A stretch of DNA of 64,000 nucleotides, taken from positions 290,907-354,906 of the forward strand of contig NZ_JAIVLK010000007.1 in assembly GCF_020524585.1 (NCBI RefSeq). Reading direction: 5' to 3'. The position numbers were made by a program, and so were the translations under genes. Shown in pieces: positions 21,086 to 28,758 of this stretch. The notes beneath the pieces are model-generated. The model was not told the DNA's origin, searched no databases, and was given only the letters and a program-made list of their open reading frames with translations. The number at the start of each line of letters is the position of its first letter. Position 1 is the stretch's first letter. Source of the stretch: Celeribacter naphthalenivorans (GTDB taxonomy: Bacteria; Pseudomonadota; Alphaproteobacteria; Rhodobacterales; Rhodobacteraceae).

Positions 21086-24000
21086 CTGTCCTCCTCCAAC
21101 GTGGCCGCGATGGAATTGCGCCGGGTTTGCCAAAGTCCGGCCTCCGCCAGCCGGGCGAAGAGATCGCGCAGGACCTGCAAAGCGCCGGGATTTTCGCGAT
21201 CCAGAAAAGCCACCACATCCGCGCGCCCTAGAGTGGCCTCGTGATAAAGATCAAAGAGATGCGCGGGCACAACCTGTGCCAGATGCGCGAAAGCCGCGAG
21301 ATGATCCAATGTGGCCGCGATCTCCGCCCCGCCGCGAAAGCCGTGCCGCATCATGCCCGCCGCCCAGGCCGGATCGGTGGCGCGGGCGCGCACCGTGCGG
21401 GCGATCTCTTCGGTCAGGCTGCGCGCGCGAGGGCGGTCGGGTTGTGTGGCGTCCAGATGATAAAGCGCAGGCCTCTGCGCCCCGAGCCGTGCCAGAGCGG
21501 CGGCGAACCCGGCCTCATGCGCGGCATAATCCGAGGCCATGAGCACATCGCTTTCCGGCAGGTCCTGCGCATGGACAAAACTGTCCGCGCCCCGCAGCCG
21601 GGTTTCGAGCGCCGTGCGGTCTGGCGCAATCTCGCCCGTTTGCGAAATCGTGTAAGAAGACGCGGCCAGCCACGCCTCGCCCGCCATCTGGCGCGCTTCG
21701 GGGGTAAATTGATCGAGGGCCACGCCCATGCCCAGACCGTAGTGGCCGGGTTTCGGAGCAAAGACCCGCGCGATCCGTGTCAGGTAAGGATTGTCGGCGG
21801 CATCCTCATCCCGCCGCGCCAAAGCATCAGCCCCGGTTTCAAAAAGCTGCGCCAGACCGGGGAAAATGTCGCGAAACAGGCCAGAGACCCGCAGGGTCAC
21901 GTCGATGCGGGGGCGGTCCAAAAGCGCCAGCGGCACGATCTCGACGCCGGACACGCGGGCCGCATTCTCGTCCCACACGGGCTTCAGCCCCGCCAGATGC
22001 AGCGCCATGGCGAATTCTTCGCCGCCCGTGCGCATCGTGGCCGAGCCCCAGAGATCGACGACCAGCCCCTTGGGCCAATCGCCATGATCCTGCAAATGTT
22101 TGCGCAACAGCTCCTCGGCCAGCTTCACACCCTGCGCATGGGCCGTGCGGGTCGGCACGGCGCGTGGATCGACGGCGAAAAGATTGCGTCCGGTGGGCAG
22201 GACATCCGTCCGCCCGCGTGCCGGGCTACCCGACGGCCCTGCTGCCACACGACGGCCAGAGAGCGCGGCGCTGATCCCTGCACGTTCCTCTGCGCCGCAC
22301 TCCCCCTGCCCGTAGACATGCAACCCGTCGCCGAACTGGCTTTCCTTGATATCGCAGACAAAGCGATCAATCCGGGTGAGCACTTCGGCGGCATTGGCCT
22401 CATGCGGGATGCCGAGGTCTTCGGAAACGCCGCTGGCCTGTGCCTCAAGCTGAATATCGGCGATCAGACGATCGCGCCGCGCCGGGTCCAGCCCGTCGGC
22501 GGTGGAATATTCATCGAGCAACTGTTCGAGATGGCGCAGCCCGATGGGCACTTCTGCCGAACGCATCGGCGGCGGCATGTGGCCCAAAGTCACGGCCCCA
22601 ATCCGGCGCTTGGCCTGCGCCGCCTCACCGGGGTCGTTGACGATAAAAGGATAGATCACCGGCAAAGGCCCCAACAACGCCTCGGGCCAGCATGTCGCAC
22701 TCAGCGCCACCGCCTTGCCCGGCAGCCATTCGAGCGTGCCATGCGCGCCCATATGCACCATCGCGTGAAGCCCCTCTTCGCGCAGCCAGAGGTAAAAGGC
22801 GACATAGGCGTGGCGGGGAATGCGGTCGAGGTCGTGATAGCTGTCGTCGCGGTCGCGGGGATCGCCGCGCTCGGGTTGCAGCACAATGAGGACATTGCCG
22901 CGTTTCATGGCGGCGAAATGGAAAGCCTCGTCTTTGACCGCAGGATCGCGTTCAGGCAGGCCCCAAGTGGCGGTCAGATCGTTCTGAAGCTGTTGCGGAA
23001 GCTGTGCCAGCGCCGCATGATAGGCGCTCAGCGGCCAGGACAGGCGTTCGGTCTCAAGCGCCTCTGGCCCCGGCCCGTCGCTGACCTGATAGCCCTCATC
23101 GCGTAATTGCGCCAAAAGCGCCTCTGTCGAGGCCAGCGCGTCGAGGCCAACGGCATGGGCCATCTGCCACGGACGCCCCGGATAGGTCGACAGCACCACG
23201 GCCAATTGGCGGTCCCGCGCCTCCGTCGAGGCCAGCCGATGCCAGCTTTCGATCCTGTCCAATGCGGCATCGATCCGCTCTGGATCGGCGCGATGGACAA
23301 AGCGGGCATAGTCTAGATCGGGATCGCGCGGCTCTGGCGCTTTGAACGAAACGAGCCCTACGTGCAGCCGCCCGTCCACCTCCGGCAAAACGACATGCAT
23401 CGCCAAATCAGCAGGCGACAACCCACGCTCGGCCCCGGCCCAGTCTTTGCGCCGCGCGGTAGAAAGCGCGACTTGAAACACTGGGCACTCAAAGCCGTCA
23501 AAGGGCGTTTGCCCCTCCGGATTCTGCGCCGAAAAGGCGGTGGCATTGACGATGAAGGCGGGTCTGCGCGGGCCGAGGGAGGCGGTCAGCCAAGCGCCAA
23601 ATCCCGGCGCCTTGAGCGACGGCGCATAGACCCCGTAGGCGGCAAATCCGCGCGCGCGCAGGCCGGTGATCAACGCATCAATCGGTGCGGTGTCGGCGGC
23701 GGCAAGATAGGAGCGGTAGAAACTCACAAGCGCCAGTGGGCCTTTGTTTCCAAGGGCTTCTAGCGCGCCTGCGTCGGGACAGTAAAACCCGTGAGTGGGG
23801 ATTTGTGTTTCCCCCGGCACGGGCGGGACCGGAAGGTCCGAGGCCCTTGCAAGTTCCGCCAAAGCCGTCTGTGCCGCAACCGCGCCGCCCGCATCGCAGA
23901 GGGTTTTGAGCAGTCGCAGAACCGGGATCGGCACCGTCGACAGCGCATCGAGCCGGGGATCGTCGCGCCCGTCGGCAGGCAGCACCGCCAGCGCAATCCC

Positions 24001-24321
24001 TTTGCGTCGGGCGAGATCCTGAAGACTGGCAAGACCATAAGGCCAATAGGCCTCGCCGCCTATCAGCCGCACGAGAATGCCCTTGGCCCCCGAGAGCGTA
24101 TTTTCGACATAGGTGTCGACCGACACCGGATGGCGCAGGTTCACCAGATTGGCGAGGCGAAGCGTCGGCAAACCGCCTTTTCCGCGCCGCCAGCCCGCCG
24201 CGAAAGCCCCCAGATCACTGTCAGAGAACGACAGCACCACCAGATCCGCAGGGCGTTGCCCCAGATCGGTCGGCACCTCGGTCTCCTCAAGGCCGTGGCT
24301 TTCGCGGAAGGTGACGTGCAT
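21082..24321 (-). CDS. cobN: Cobaltochelatase large subunit CobN
   Basis: A 1079-residue protein, the ATP-dependent cobalt-inserting subunit that acts with CobS and CobT on hydrogenobyrinic acid a,c-diamide. Recognisable stretches are YPGRPWQMAHAVGLDALAST, LREEGLHAMVHMGAHGTLEW (His-rich, conserved in CobN/BchH), LPGKAVALSATCWPE, LPTGRNLFAVDPRAVPTRTA and LWGSATMRTGGEEFAMALHL. It is shorter than the roughly 1270 residues of the classical Pseudomonas denitrificans enzyme. It is encoded directly after cobW (TGATG overlap). CobS and CobT are not in the window. Confidence 0.95.
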   Translation of the reverse strand: MHVTFRESHGLEETEVPTDLGQRPADLVVLSFSDSDLGAFAAGWRRGKGGLPTLRLANLVNLRHPVSVDTYVENTLSGAKGILVRLIGGEAYWPYGLASLQDLARRKGIALAVLPADGRDDPRLDALSTVPIPVLRLLKTLCDAGGAVAAQTALAELARASDLPVPPVPGETQIPTHGFYCPDAGALEALGNKGPLALVSFYRSYLAAADTAPIDALITGLRARGFAAYGVYAPSLKAPGFGAWLTASLGPRRPAFIVNATAFSAQNPEGQTPFDGFECPVFQVALSTARRKDWAGAERGLSPADLAMHVVLPEVDGRLHVGLVSFKAPEPRDPDLDYARFVHRADPERIDAALDRIESWHRLASTEARDRQLAVVLSTYPGRPWQMAHAVGLDALASTEALLAQLRDEGYQVSDGPGPEALETERLSWPLSAYHAALAQLPQQLQNDLTATWGLPERDPAVKDEAFHFAAMKRGNVLIVLQPERGDPRDRDDSYHDLDRIPRHAYVAFYLWLREEGLHAMVHMGAHGTLEWLPGKAVALSATCWPEALLGPLPVIYPFIVNDPGEAAQAKRRIGAVTLGHMPPPMRSAEVPIGLRHLEQLLDEYSTADGLDPARRDRLIADIQLEAQASGVSEDLGIPHEANAAEVLTRIDRFVCDIKESQFGDGLHVYGQGECGAEERAGISAALSGRRVAAGPSGSPARGRTDVLPTGRNLFAVDPRAVPTRTAHAQGVKLAEELLRKHLQDHGDWPKGLVVDLWGSATMRTGGEEFAMALHLAGLKPVWDENAARVSGVEIVPLALLDRPRIDVTLRVSGLFRDIFPGLAQLFETGADALARRDEDAADNPYLTRIARVFAPKPGHYGLGMGVALDQFTPEARQMAGEAWLAASSYTISQTGEIAPDRTALETRLRGADSFVHAQDLPESDVLMASDYAAHEAGFAAALARLGAQRPALYHLDATQPDRPRARSLTEEIARTVRARATDPAWAAGMMRHGFRGGAEIAATLDHLAAFAHLAQVVPAHLFDLYHEATLGRADVVAFLDRENPGALQVLRDLFARLAEAGLWQTRRNSIAATLEEDR

Positions 24322-25376
24322 CAGGCGGGAACCCCAAGCAGTTCGGCGCGAATGGCCTCTTCGTTCACGTCGTCATGTTCGCCGATCACCACCAAGGCCG
24401 AGCGGCGCGGGTCGGCGCCCCAGGGGCGATCGAACTGGTGCCGCACCCGCTCGCCCACCGCCTGCACCAAAAGACGCATCGGCTTGCCGGTGATAGCGAT
24501 ATGGCCTTTGACACGCAGAATGTTCTGCTCACGGGCGAGGCGTTCGATGGCGGCAATCAATGGGGCCGGATCGTCGATCTCCGGCAGGTCGATCACCACC
24601 GTATCGAAATCGTCATGCTCGTGGTCGTCCGCCCCGTCGTGATGCGAGGGGCGCGCGGCGAGATCGTCTTCGGCAGCGGCGTTGAGCCCCAGCACGATTT
24701 TCGGGTCGATCACACCTTCGGTCAGCGGCAGGATCGGCAGTTTGCGCGGCACTTCGGCATCGATCACCGCGCGCGCCGCCGCAAGACCCGCCTCGCCCGC
24801 CAGATCGGCCTTGGACAAGAGCACCAGATCGGCGCAGGAAATCTGATCCTCGAACACTTCAGAGAGCGGGGTCTCGTGGTCGAGGCTGTCATCGGCCAGA
24901 CGTTGCGCATCGACGGCGGCCACATCGGGGGCGAAACGACCGGCGGCGACGGCTTCGGCATCGGCCAATGCAATCACCCCGTCCACGGTGATTTTCGAGC
25001 GAATCGCGGGCCAGTCGAAGGCCTTCAACAGCGGTTTTGGCAGCGCAAGCCCGGAGGTTTCGATCAGAATGTGATCGGGCTTTTGCGGCCGCGCCATCAG
25101 CGCCTCGATCGTCGGGATGAAATCATCCGCCACAGTGCAACACAGACAGCCATTCGCCAGCTCGACAATGTTCTCATCGGGGCAATTCTCGTCCGCACAT
25201 TGGCGCAGGATGTCGCCATCAACTCCCACGGTGCCGAATTCATTGACCAAAACGGCCAACTTGCGCCCGCCCGCATTGCCCATCAGGTGGCGCACCAGCG
25301 TGGTTTTGCCTGCGCCGAGAAAACCGGTGATGACGGTGACCGGGATTTTGGCCAAATCGGAATGAGGATTGGTCAT
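24321..25376 (-). CDS. cobW: CobW-family GTP-dependent metal chaperone
   Basis: A 351-residue COG0523 GTPase. The Walker A motif is VTVITGFLGAGKTTLVRHL, the metal-binding CxCC motif is ANGCLCCTVADDF, and an acidic His-rich stretch SHHDGADDHEHDD is found near residue 230. The CobW C-terminal domain follows. It is thought to deliver cobalt for CobNST. The start at 25376 has AGGAG seven bases upstream; an upstream TTG in frame is less likely. It is the second gene behind the riboswitch at 25888-26080. Confidence 0.93.
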   Translation of the reverse strand: MTNPHSDLAKIPVTVITGFLGAGKTTLVRHLMGNAGGRKLAVLVNEFGTVGVDGDILRQCADENCPDENIVELANGCLCCTVADDFIPTIEALMARPQKPDHILIETSGLALPKPLLKAFDWPAIRSKITVDGVIALADAEAVAAGRFAPDVAAVDAQRLADDSLDHETPLSEVFEDQISCADLVLLSKADLAGEAGLAAARAVIDAEVPRKLPILPLTEGVIDPKIVLGLNAAAEDDLAARPSHHDGADDHEHDDFDTVVIDLPEIDDPAPLIAAIERLAREQNILRVKGHIAITGKPMRLLVQAVGERVRHQFDRPWGADPRRSALVVIGEHDDVNEEAIRAELLGVPA

Positions 25377-25380
25377 GACA

Positions 25381-25749
25381 TTACTCCTGCTCAAATGTCG
25401 GGAAAGGGGGAATGCGCGCGAGGCTTTGTTTGCGAAAGATCACAGGGCGCTCGCGCCACGGAACAAGGCCGTTTTCGGTGGCGGCATAGGCGGCGGCGCC
25501 AGCCAGAATGTCGGGGGCATCGGCGGCGGTCATCCGACCGTAGACATAGGACCATTTGCCCGGCTCACTGAGCGCCACGGCGCAACCGTTTGAACAGGCA
25601 GAGAGGCAAGACACCTCGTGGATCACCACATCGTCCGGAGCGCCATGATCACGCAGAGCGCGCAACAAATACGTACCCGGCCGCGTCTCGTCCGTGGGAT
25701 CGGCATCGTCACGCTTGCAGGTGGTGCAAACAGATAAAATCGTTGGCAT
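25381..25749 (-). CDS. DUF1636 family metal-binding, ferredoxin-like protein
   Basis: A 122-residue protein beginning MPTILSVCTTCKRDD, with four cysteines in thioredoxin-like [2Fe-2S] ferredoxin spacing: CTTC near the start, then SCLSACSNGCAVAL near residues 49-62. DUF1636 genes often sit beside cobW and cobN in alphaproteobacteria. The function is unknown; an electron-transfer or metal-handling role in the pathway is inferred. It is the first gene after the second cobalamin riboswitch. Confidence 0.85.
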   Translation of the reverse strand: MPTILSVCTTCKRDDADPTDETRPGTYLLRALRDHGAPDDVVIHEVSCLSACSNGCAVALSEPGKWSYVYGRMTAADAPDILAGAAAYAATENGLVPWRERPVIFRKQSLARIPPFPTFEQE

Positions 25750-25887
25750 TTTGCCCGTTCCTCTCGCCAATGGCCTTCCGGTGGCTTTGGGAGAAACGCG
25801 CCAGTGGACAGGGAACAAAGGTCAAGACAGCGACCGGCCCTCTCCTCCCGGTCGCGAAACACCCCGTTCGCCGGTCATCATCAACAT

Positions 25888-26080
25888 TGGCAGGTCTCCC
25901 GGCTTGCGGATTTCGAACGCCTCTGTTGCGTTCTGCGGTTGCTTCACCTTCCCAGCTCGAAAGCCAGTGGCCCAAAGCACCCTTTCCGGTCACGGTCGCG
26001 GGGGCGGCTGCGCTTGGGTCCTCGTTTTGACAAAGACCCTGTCGCATTCCCTTTTCACCTGCCAAACGGCAGGAACCAAT
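25888..26080 (-). promoter_or_regulatory. Cobalamin riboswitch controlling DUF1636-cobW-cobN-cobG-cobH-cobI-cobJ
   Basis: On the minus strand the aptamer reads, in order: GGTTCCTGCC near 26076, AAAAGGGAA near 26050, GCCGCCCCCGCGACCGTGAC near 26012, CTGGGAAGGTGAAGC near 25950, and the B12 box AAGCCGGGAGACCTGCC near 25905-25890. These match the conserved core of AdoCbl riboswitches. The first gene starts about 140 bases beyond it. Confidence 0.94.
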
Positions 26081-26088
26081 GCACCCTT

Positions 26089-26117
26089 TGATTGAGTGAG
26101 TTGCGTTCTATTGTCAA
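26089..26117 (-). promoter_or_regulatory. Predicted promoter of the minus-strand cob operon
   Basis: On the minus strand a perfect -35 TTGACA (26117-26112) is followed after 17 bases by the weaker -10-like CAATCA (26094-26089), just upstream of the riboswitch. Confidence 0.45.
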
Positions 26118-26178
26118 GCGATCGAGCAATCCGTGGCGTAAACAATAGACGCGGCAAGCCTCTACGTCCCTCTCGGTC

Positions 26179-26925
26179 TTACCCGAGGATGATCACCTCA
26201 TCCACATCGCCATCGACCTGTTTGACCGCGCTTAGGCAGAGTGCATTGAGATGGGTGGCCACATAATGCGCATGAAAGCGGCTCGGGGCCGTGAGGTAGA
26301 GCCTGCGTCCAACCCGTTCGCCACGGCTCAGGGCGGCGATCCAGCTCGCATAGCGTGCGGGGTCTTCCGCATAGATCAAACTGCGCGCCAGCCCCCATTC
26401 CGTTGAGCTATCGACCTCAGGTGCCGCGACCGCCCTGCCCTGTGGTTGAAGTGGCACGACTTTCGCGTCGGTCTCTGGCGGGGTGTCCCCTCGCCCTTCC
26501 ATCCTCTGTTCGAAATCCGGCCCGACGTCGGCCCAGATCGGCCGCGTGTCCTCAAGGATCTTTTCGAAAGCCAGCGCATATTGCGTCACCCGTCCCCGCG
26601 CGCCCTGACGCTTGACGAGGAGCCATTCCATGGCGCGGAGCTTGGCCATCTCGCGTTTGACGGTCCGTTCCTCGACGCGCCACATCCGCGCGATTTCACG
26701 TTGACCGATGGCAAGCTCGTTGCGCTGCCAATTGTAGCGTGCTGTGATGAGGGTCATGAGACGGAGGCAAAGCACTTGTTTGCCCTTAGGCTGAGAGAGC
26801 GCATAGGTCCCGAGTGCTGTGAGCACATCGTATTTGACTGCGGCGGCCTGCGGGCCCACCGGTTTGATCGACAACATCTGTCTCGCCCTTCGCAGAGGTC
26901 TCTCTGCTTTTATCCGTCGCCGCAT
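26179..26925 (-). CDS. Plasmid replication initiator, DnaA-like type
   Basis: A 248-residue protein. The middle part (about residues 55-125) looks like a winged helix: RYNWQRNELAIGQREIARMW then RTVKREMAKLRAMEWLLVKR. The C-terminus WGLARSLIYAEDP, YASWIAALSRGERVG, RLYLTAPSRFHAHYVATHL resembles the DnaA N-terminal (domain I) pattern. This matches the DnaA-like initiators of Roseobacter-group plasmids, next to parAB. A second start at 26877 (MLSIKPVGPQ) has a better Shine-Dalgarno-like AAGGGCGAG and may be the true one. It is transcribed away from parA. Confidence 0.75.
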   Translation of the reverse strand: MRRRIKAERPLRRARQMLSIKPVGPQAAAVKYDVLTALGTYALSQPKGKQVLCLRLMTLITARYNWQRNELAIGQREIARMWRVEERTVKREMAKLRAMEWLLVKRQGARGRVTQYALAFEKILEDTRPIWADVGPDFEQRMEGRGDTPPETDAKVVPLQPQGRAVAAPEVDSSTEWGLARSLIYAEDPARYASWIAALSRGERVGRRLYLTAPSRFHAHYVATHLNALCLSAVKQVDGDVDEVIILG

Positions 26926-27143
26926 CCGTGTCTTGTGTCGGGATACGTCTTTGCCTCAATCATTCCGAAGAATGTTTCCCGAGATGTCCGCGTCAAAGGT
27001 GAAACCCTCCGAACAACCGCGCTCTCGGCGTTTTTTATGATCTTGAAACAATTTGCGTTGAGTTCGTCGATTCTGTCAAGCGACTCCTGTTGGCATCATC
27101 CCAACCAAATTCCTCAAAAAAAGAAAAAGAAAGGTATTAATGG

Positions 27144-27235
27144 TATAGGGGGACACGCAGGCTGTCCCCTATTTGAGGGCAAAATGTCCCCCAATAGATA
27201 GCGGAAGACCCGAAGCTGACCCCCTATTTAGCGGG
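27144..27235. repeat. Iteron-like repeats near the rep gene
   Basis: Four related motifs occur in 92 bases. ATAGGGGGACA at 27145-27155 is inverted relative to TGTCCCCTATT at 27163-27173, TGTCCCCCAAT at 27185-27195 and TGACCCCCTATT at 27217-27228. The first two form an inverted pair. Candidate binding sites for the initiator, or operators of the rep promoter. Confidence 0.6.
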
Positions 27236-27429
27236 TTATCCCCGAGAGGTTTCGCCCCGGAGGCTCATGCTCACGACCTCTGATCCGAATCAGACAGCAC
27301 CTAGGGAGCGGTAGAAAACACAGGGGTTTTCTGCAATTCAGCGCTTTTGACGCTTTTACTTTAATTTACGCTTTTAGGTTTTGCAATTTTTCTATTTTCC
27401 GCGTAAATCCGAAACAGATAATAGAAAGC

Positions 27430-27443
27430 GTCCCCGCGGGGAC
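27430..27443. repeat. Partition-site palindrome, copy 1 (parA leader)
   Basis: The perfect 14-base palindrome GTCCCCGCGGGGAC overlaps the parA leader and ends 10 bases before the ATG; GGAGG follows at once. Binding here could repress parAB as well as mark the centromere. Confidence 0.75.
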
Positions 27444-27453
27444 AGGAGGCACA

Positions 27454-28758
27454 ATGTTTACCCATGAAGACTTGTCGCGACTACAGGCCCAGTCGCTCAA
27501 GATGCAGGGATTTATCCGGCAGCAGACTTATTCCCCCGAGCGTGAGAAGACGCTCCGCAGATTTTCGAGCTGGGAGGTGGCGGAGCTCATCTTCAAGGTC
27601 AACCAATCCACCATGCGCGGCCGTCTGGCTGCCGACCCGTCCCTGCCGCAGGGCTATGTCGAAGAGGACGGGCGTCAGCGCTGGTATACACTCGAAGAGA
27701 TCAACGAGCTGCGCCGCCGTCTTAAGGTGAGCCGCAAGTCCCTCATGCCGACCCGCCCGGCGGGCAAGCGGGCGATCCGTGCGGCGATTGCGAACTTTAA
27801 AGGCGGCGCGGGCAAATCCACCGTGGCGCTTCACTTCGCTCATGCCGCCGCGCTCGATGGCTACCGCGTCCTTTGTGTCGACTTCGATCCGCAGGCGACG
27901 CTGTCCCACTCCATGGGGCTTTCGGATGTGGCCGAGGAGTTCACCGTCTGGGGCATCATGGCGCGCGACCTGATCAATGAGACAGAGCGCATGAATGCCG
28001 CGACCCGTGGCGCAGAGAGCGGGTCCGCCCTGCCCCAACGCCGCCTGCCCTCTTCTATCACCGACATGGGGCTCGCGGACCTGCGCGTCGCGGACTTTAT
28101 CAAGCCGACCAATTGGCCGACCATCGACATCATCCCGTCCTGCGCCAATGCGGCCTTTGTCGAATTCGCCTCTGCGCAATATCGTCACCTCAATCCGGAG
28201 TGGTCGTTCTTTGCTGCCGTGAGCCGCTATCTCGACGCCCTGCCCGCCGACGCCTACGACATGATCATTTTCGACTGCCCGCCCGCGATCGGCTATCAGT
28301 CGATGAATGCGGTCTTTGCCGCTGATGTGCTTTATATCCCCTCGGGCCCGGGCTACTGGGAATATGACTCCACCACCTCTTTCATCGGTCAGCTCGCCGA
28401 AGCGCTCGAAGATCTCTCCGCCTTCAACGGCGTTGTCCCCGCGGGGACAAGCAATCTGCCGAAGGTGTTTCACGACATCCGCTTTCTGCTGACACGGTTC
28501 GAGGCGGGCAATGAGTTGCACCGCGCGATGCGGGAGGCTTTTGAAAAGGTGTTCGGGGATAGGCTCACCCAGAACCCGATTGAGATGACCCGTGCCGTTG
28601 AACAGTCCGGTCGCTTTTTGTCGTCGATCTATGAGACCGATTACCGCGACATGACGCGTGAAACCTGGCGCCGCGCGCGGTCCTCTTTCGACAATGCGTA
28701 TGAAGAATTCCGTGGGCACCTTCTCGAGGCCTGGGGCAATCTGGAGGATGAGACATGA
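27454..28758 (+). CDS. parA: Plasmid partition ATPase ParA (RepA-like)
   Basis: A 434-residue type Ia ParA. The N-terminal 110 or so residues hold a MerR-like helix-turn-helix (SSWEVAELIFKVNQSTMRGR, then QRWYTLEEINELRRRL), as in autoregulating plasmid ParA proteins. The deviant Walker A is IANFKGGAGKSTVALHFAHA near residue 112. DFDPQATLSHSMG follows, and MIIFDCPPAIGYQSMNAV is Walker B. It drives plasmid segregation with ParB bound to parS. It overlaps parB by 4 bases. One palindromic site lies inside the gene at 28433-28450. Confidence 0.93.
   Translation: MFTHEDLSRLQAQSLKMQGFIRQQTYSPEREKTLRRFSSWEVAELIFKVNQSTMRGRLAADPSLPQGYVEEDGRQRWYTLEEINELRRRLKVSRKSLMPTRPAGKRAIRAAIANFKGGAGKSTVALHFAHAAALDGYRVLCVDFDPQATLSHSMGLSDVAEEFTVWGIMARDLINETERMNAATRGAESGSALPQRRLPSSITDMGLADLRVADFIKPTNWPTIDIIPSCANAAFVEFASAQYRHLNPEWSFFAAVSRYLDALPADAYDMIIFDCPPAIGYQSMNAVFAADVLYIPSGPGYWEYDSTTSFIGQLAEALEDLSAFNGVVPAGTSNLPKVFHDIRFLLTRFEAGNELHRAMREAFEKVFGDRLTQNPIEMTRAVEQSGRFLSSIYETDYRDMTRETWRRARSSFDNAYEEFRGHLLEAWGNLEDET
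28433..28450. repeat. Partition-site palindrome, copy 2 (inside parA)
   Basis: The 18-base perfect palindrome TTGTCCCCGCGGGGACAA has the same 14-base core as copy 1. It encodes Val-Pro-Ala-Gly-Thr in the parA frame. Confidence 0.75.

Larger units (their letters stand above)
26926..27453. other. Putative replication origin / rep-par control region
   Basis: About 530 bases without a gene between divergent rep and parA. It has an AT-rich, A-tract stretch at 27105-27145 and a block of repeated TGTCCCCTATT-like motifs at 27144-27235. A DnaA-box-like TTATCCCCG at 27236-27244 matches 7 of 9 bases of the TTATCCACA consensus. A second AT-rich stretch at 27330-27425 has three CGCTTTT repeats (27342, 27351, 27369). 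One partition-type palindrome lies just before parA. The layout fits oriV plus divergent promoters; that role is inferred. Confidence 0.6.

Noticed and set aside
21241..23106. 621-codon open frame antisense to cobN
   Set aside because: Covers a clear CobN coding region and has no recognisable domain.
27342..27375. Three CGCTTTT repeats as a CRISPR-like or iteron array
   Set aside because: Only seven bases, uneven spacing (9 and 18); kept only as a note in the origin region.
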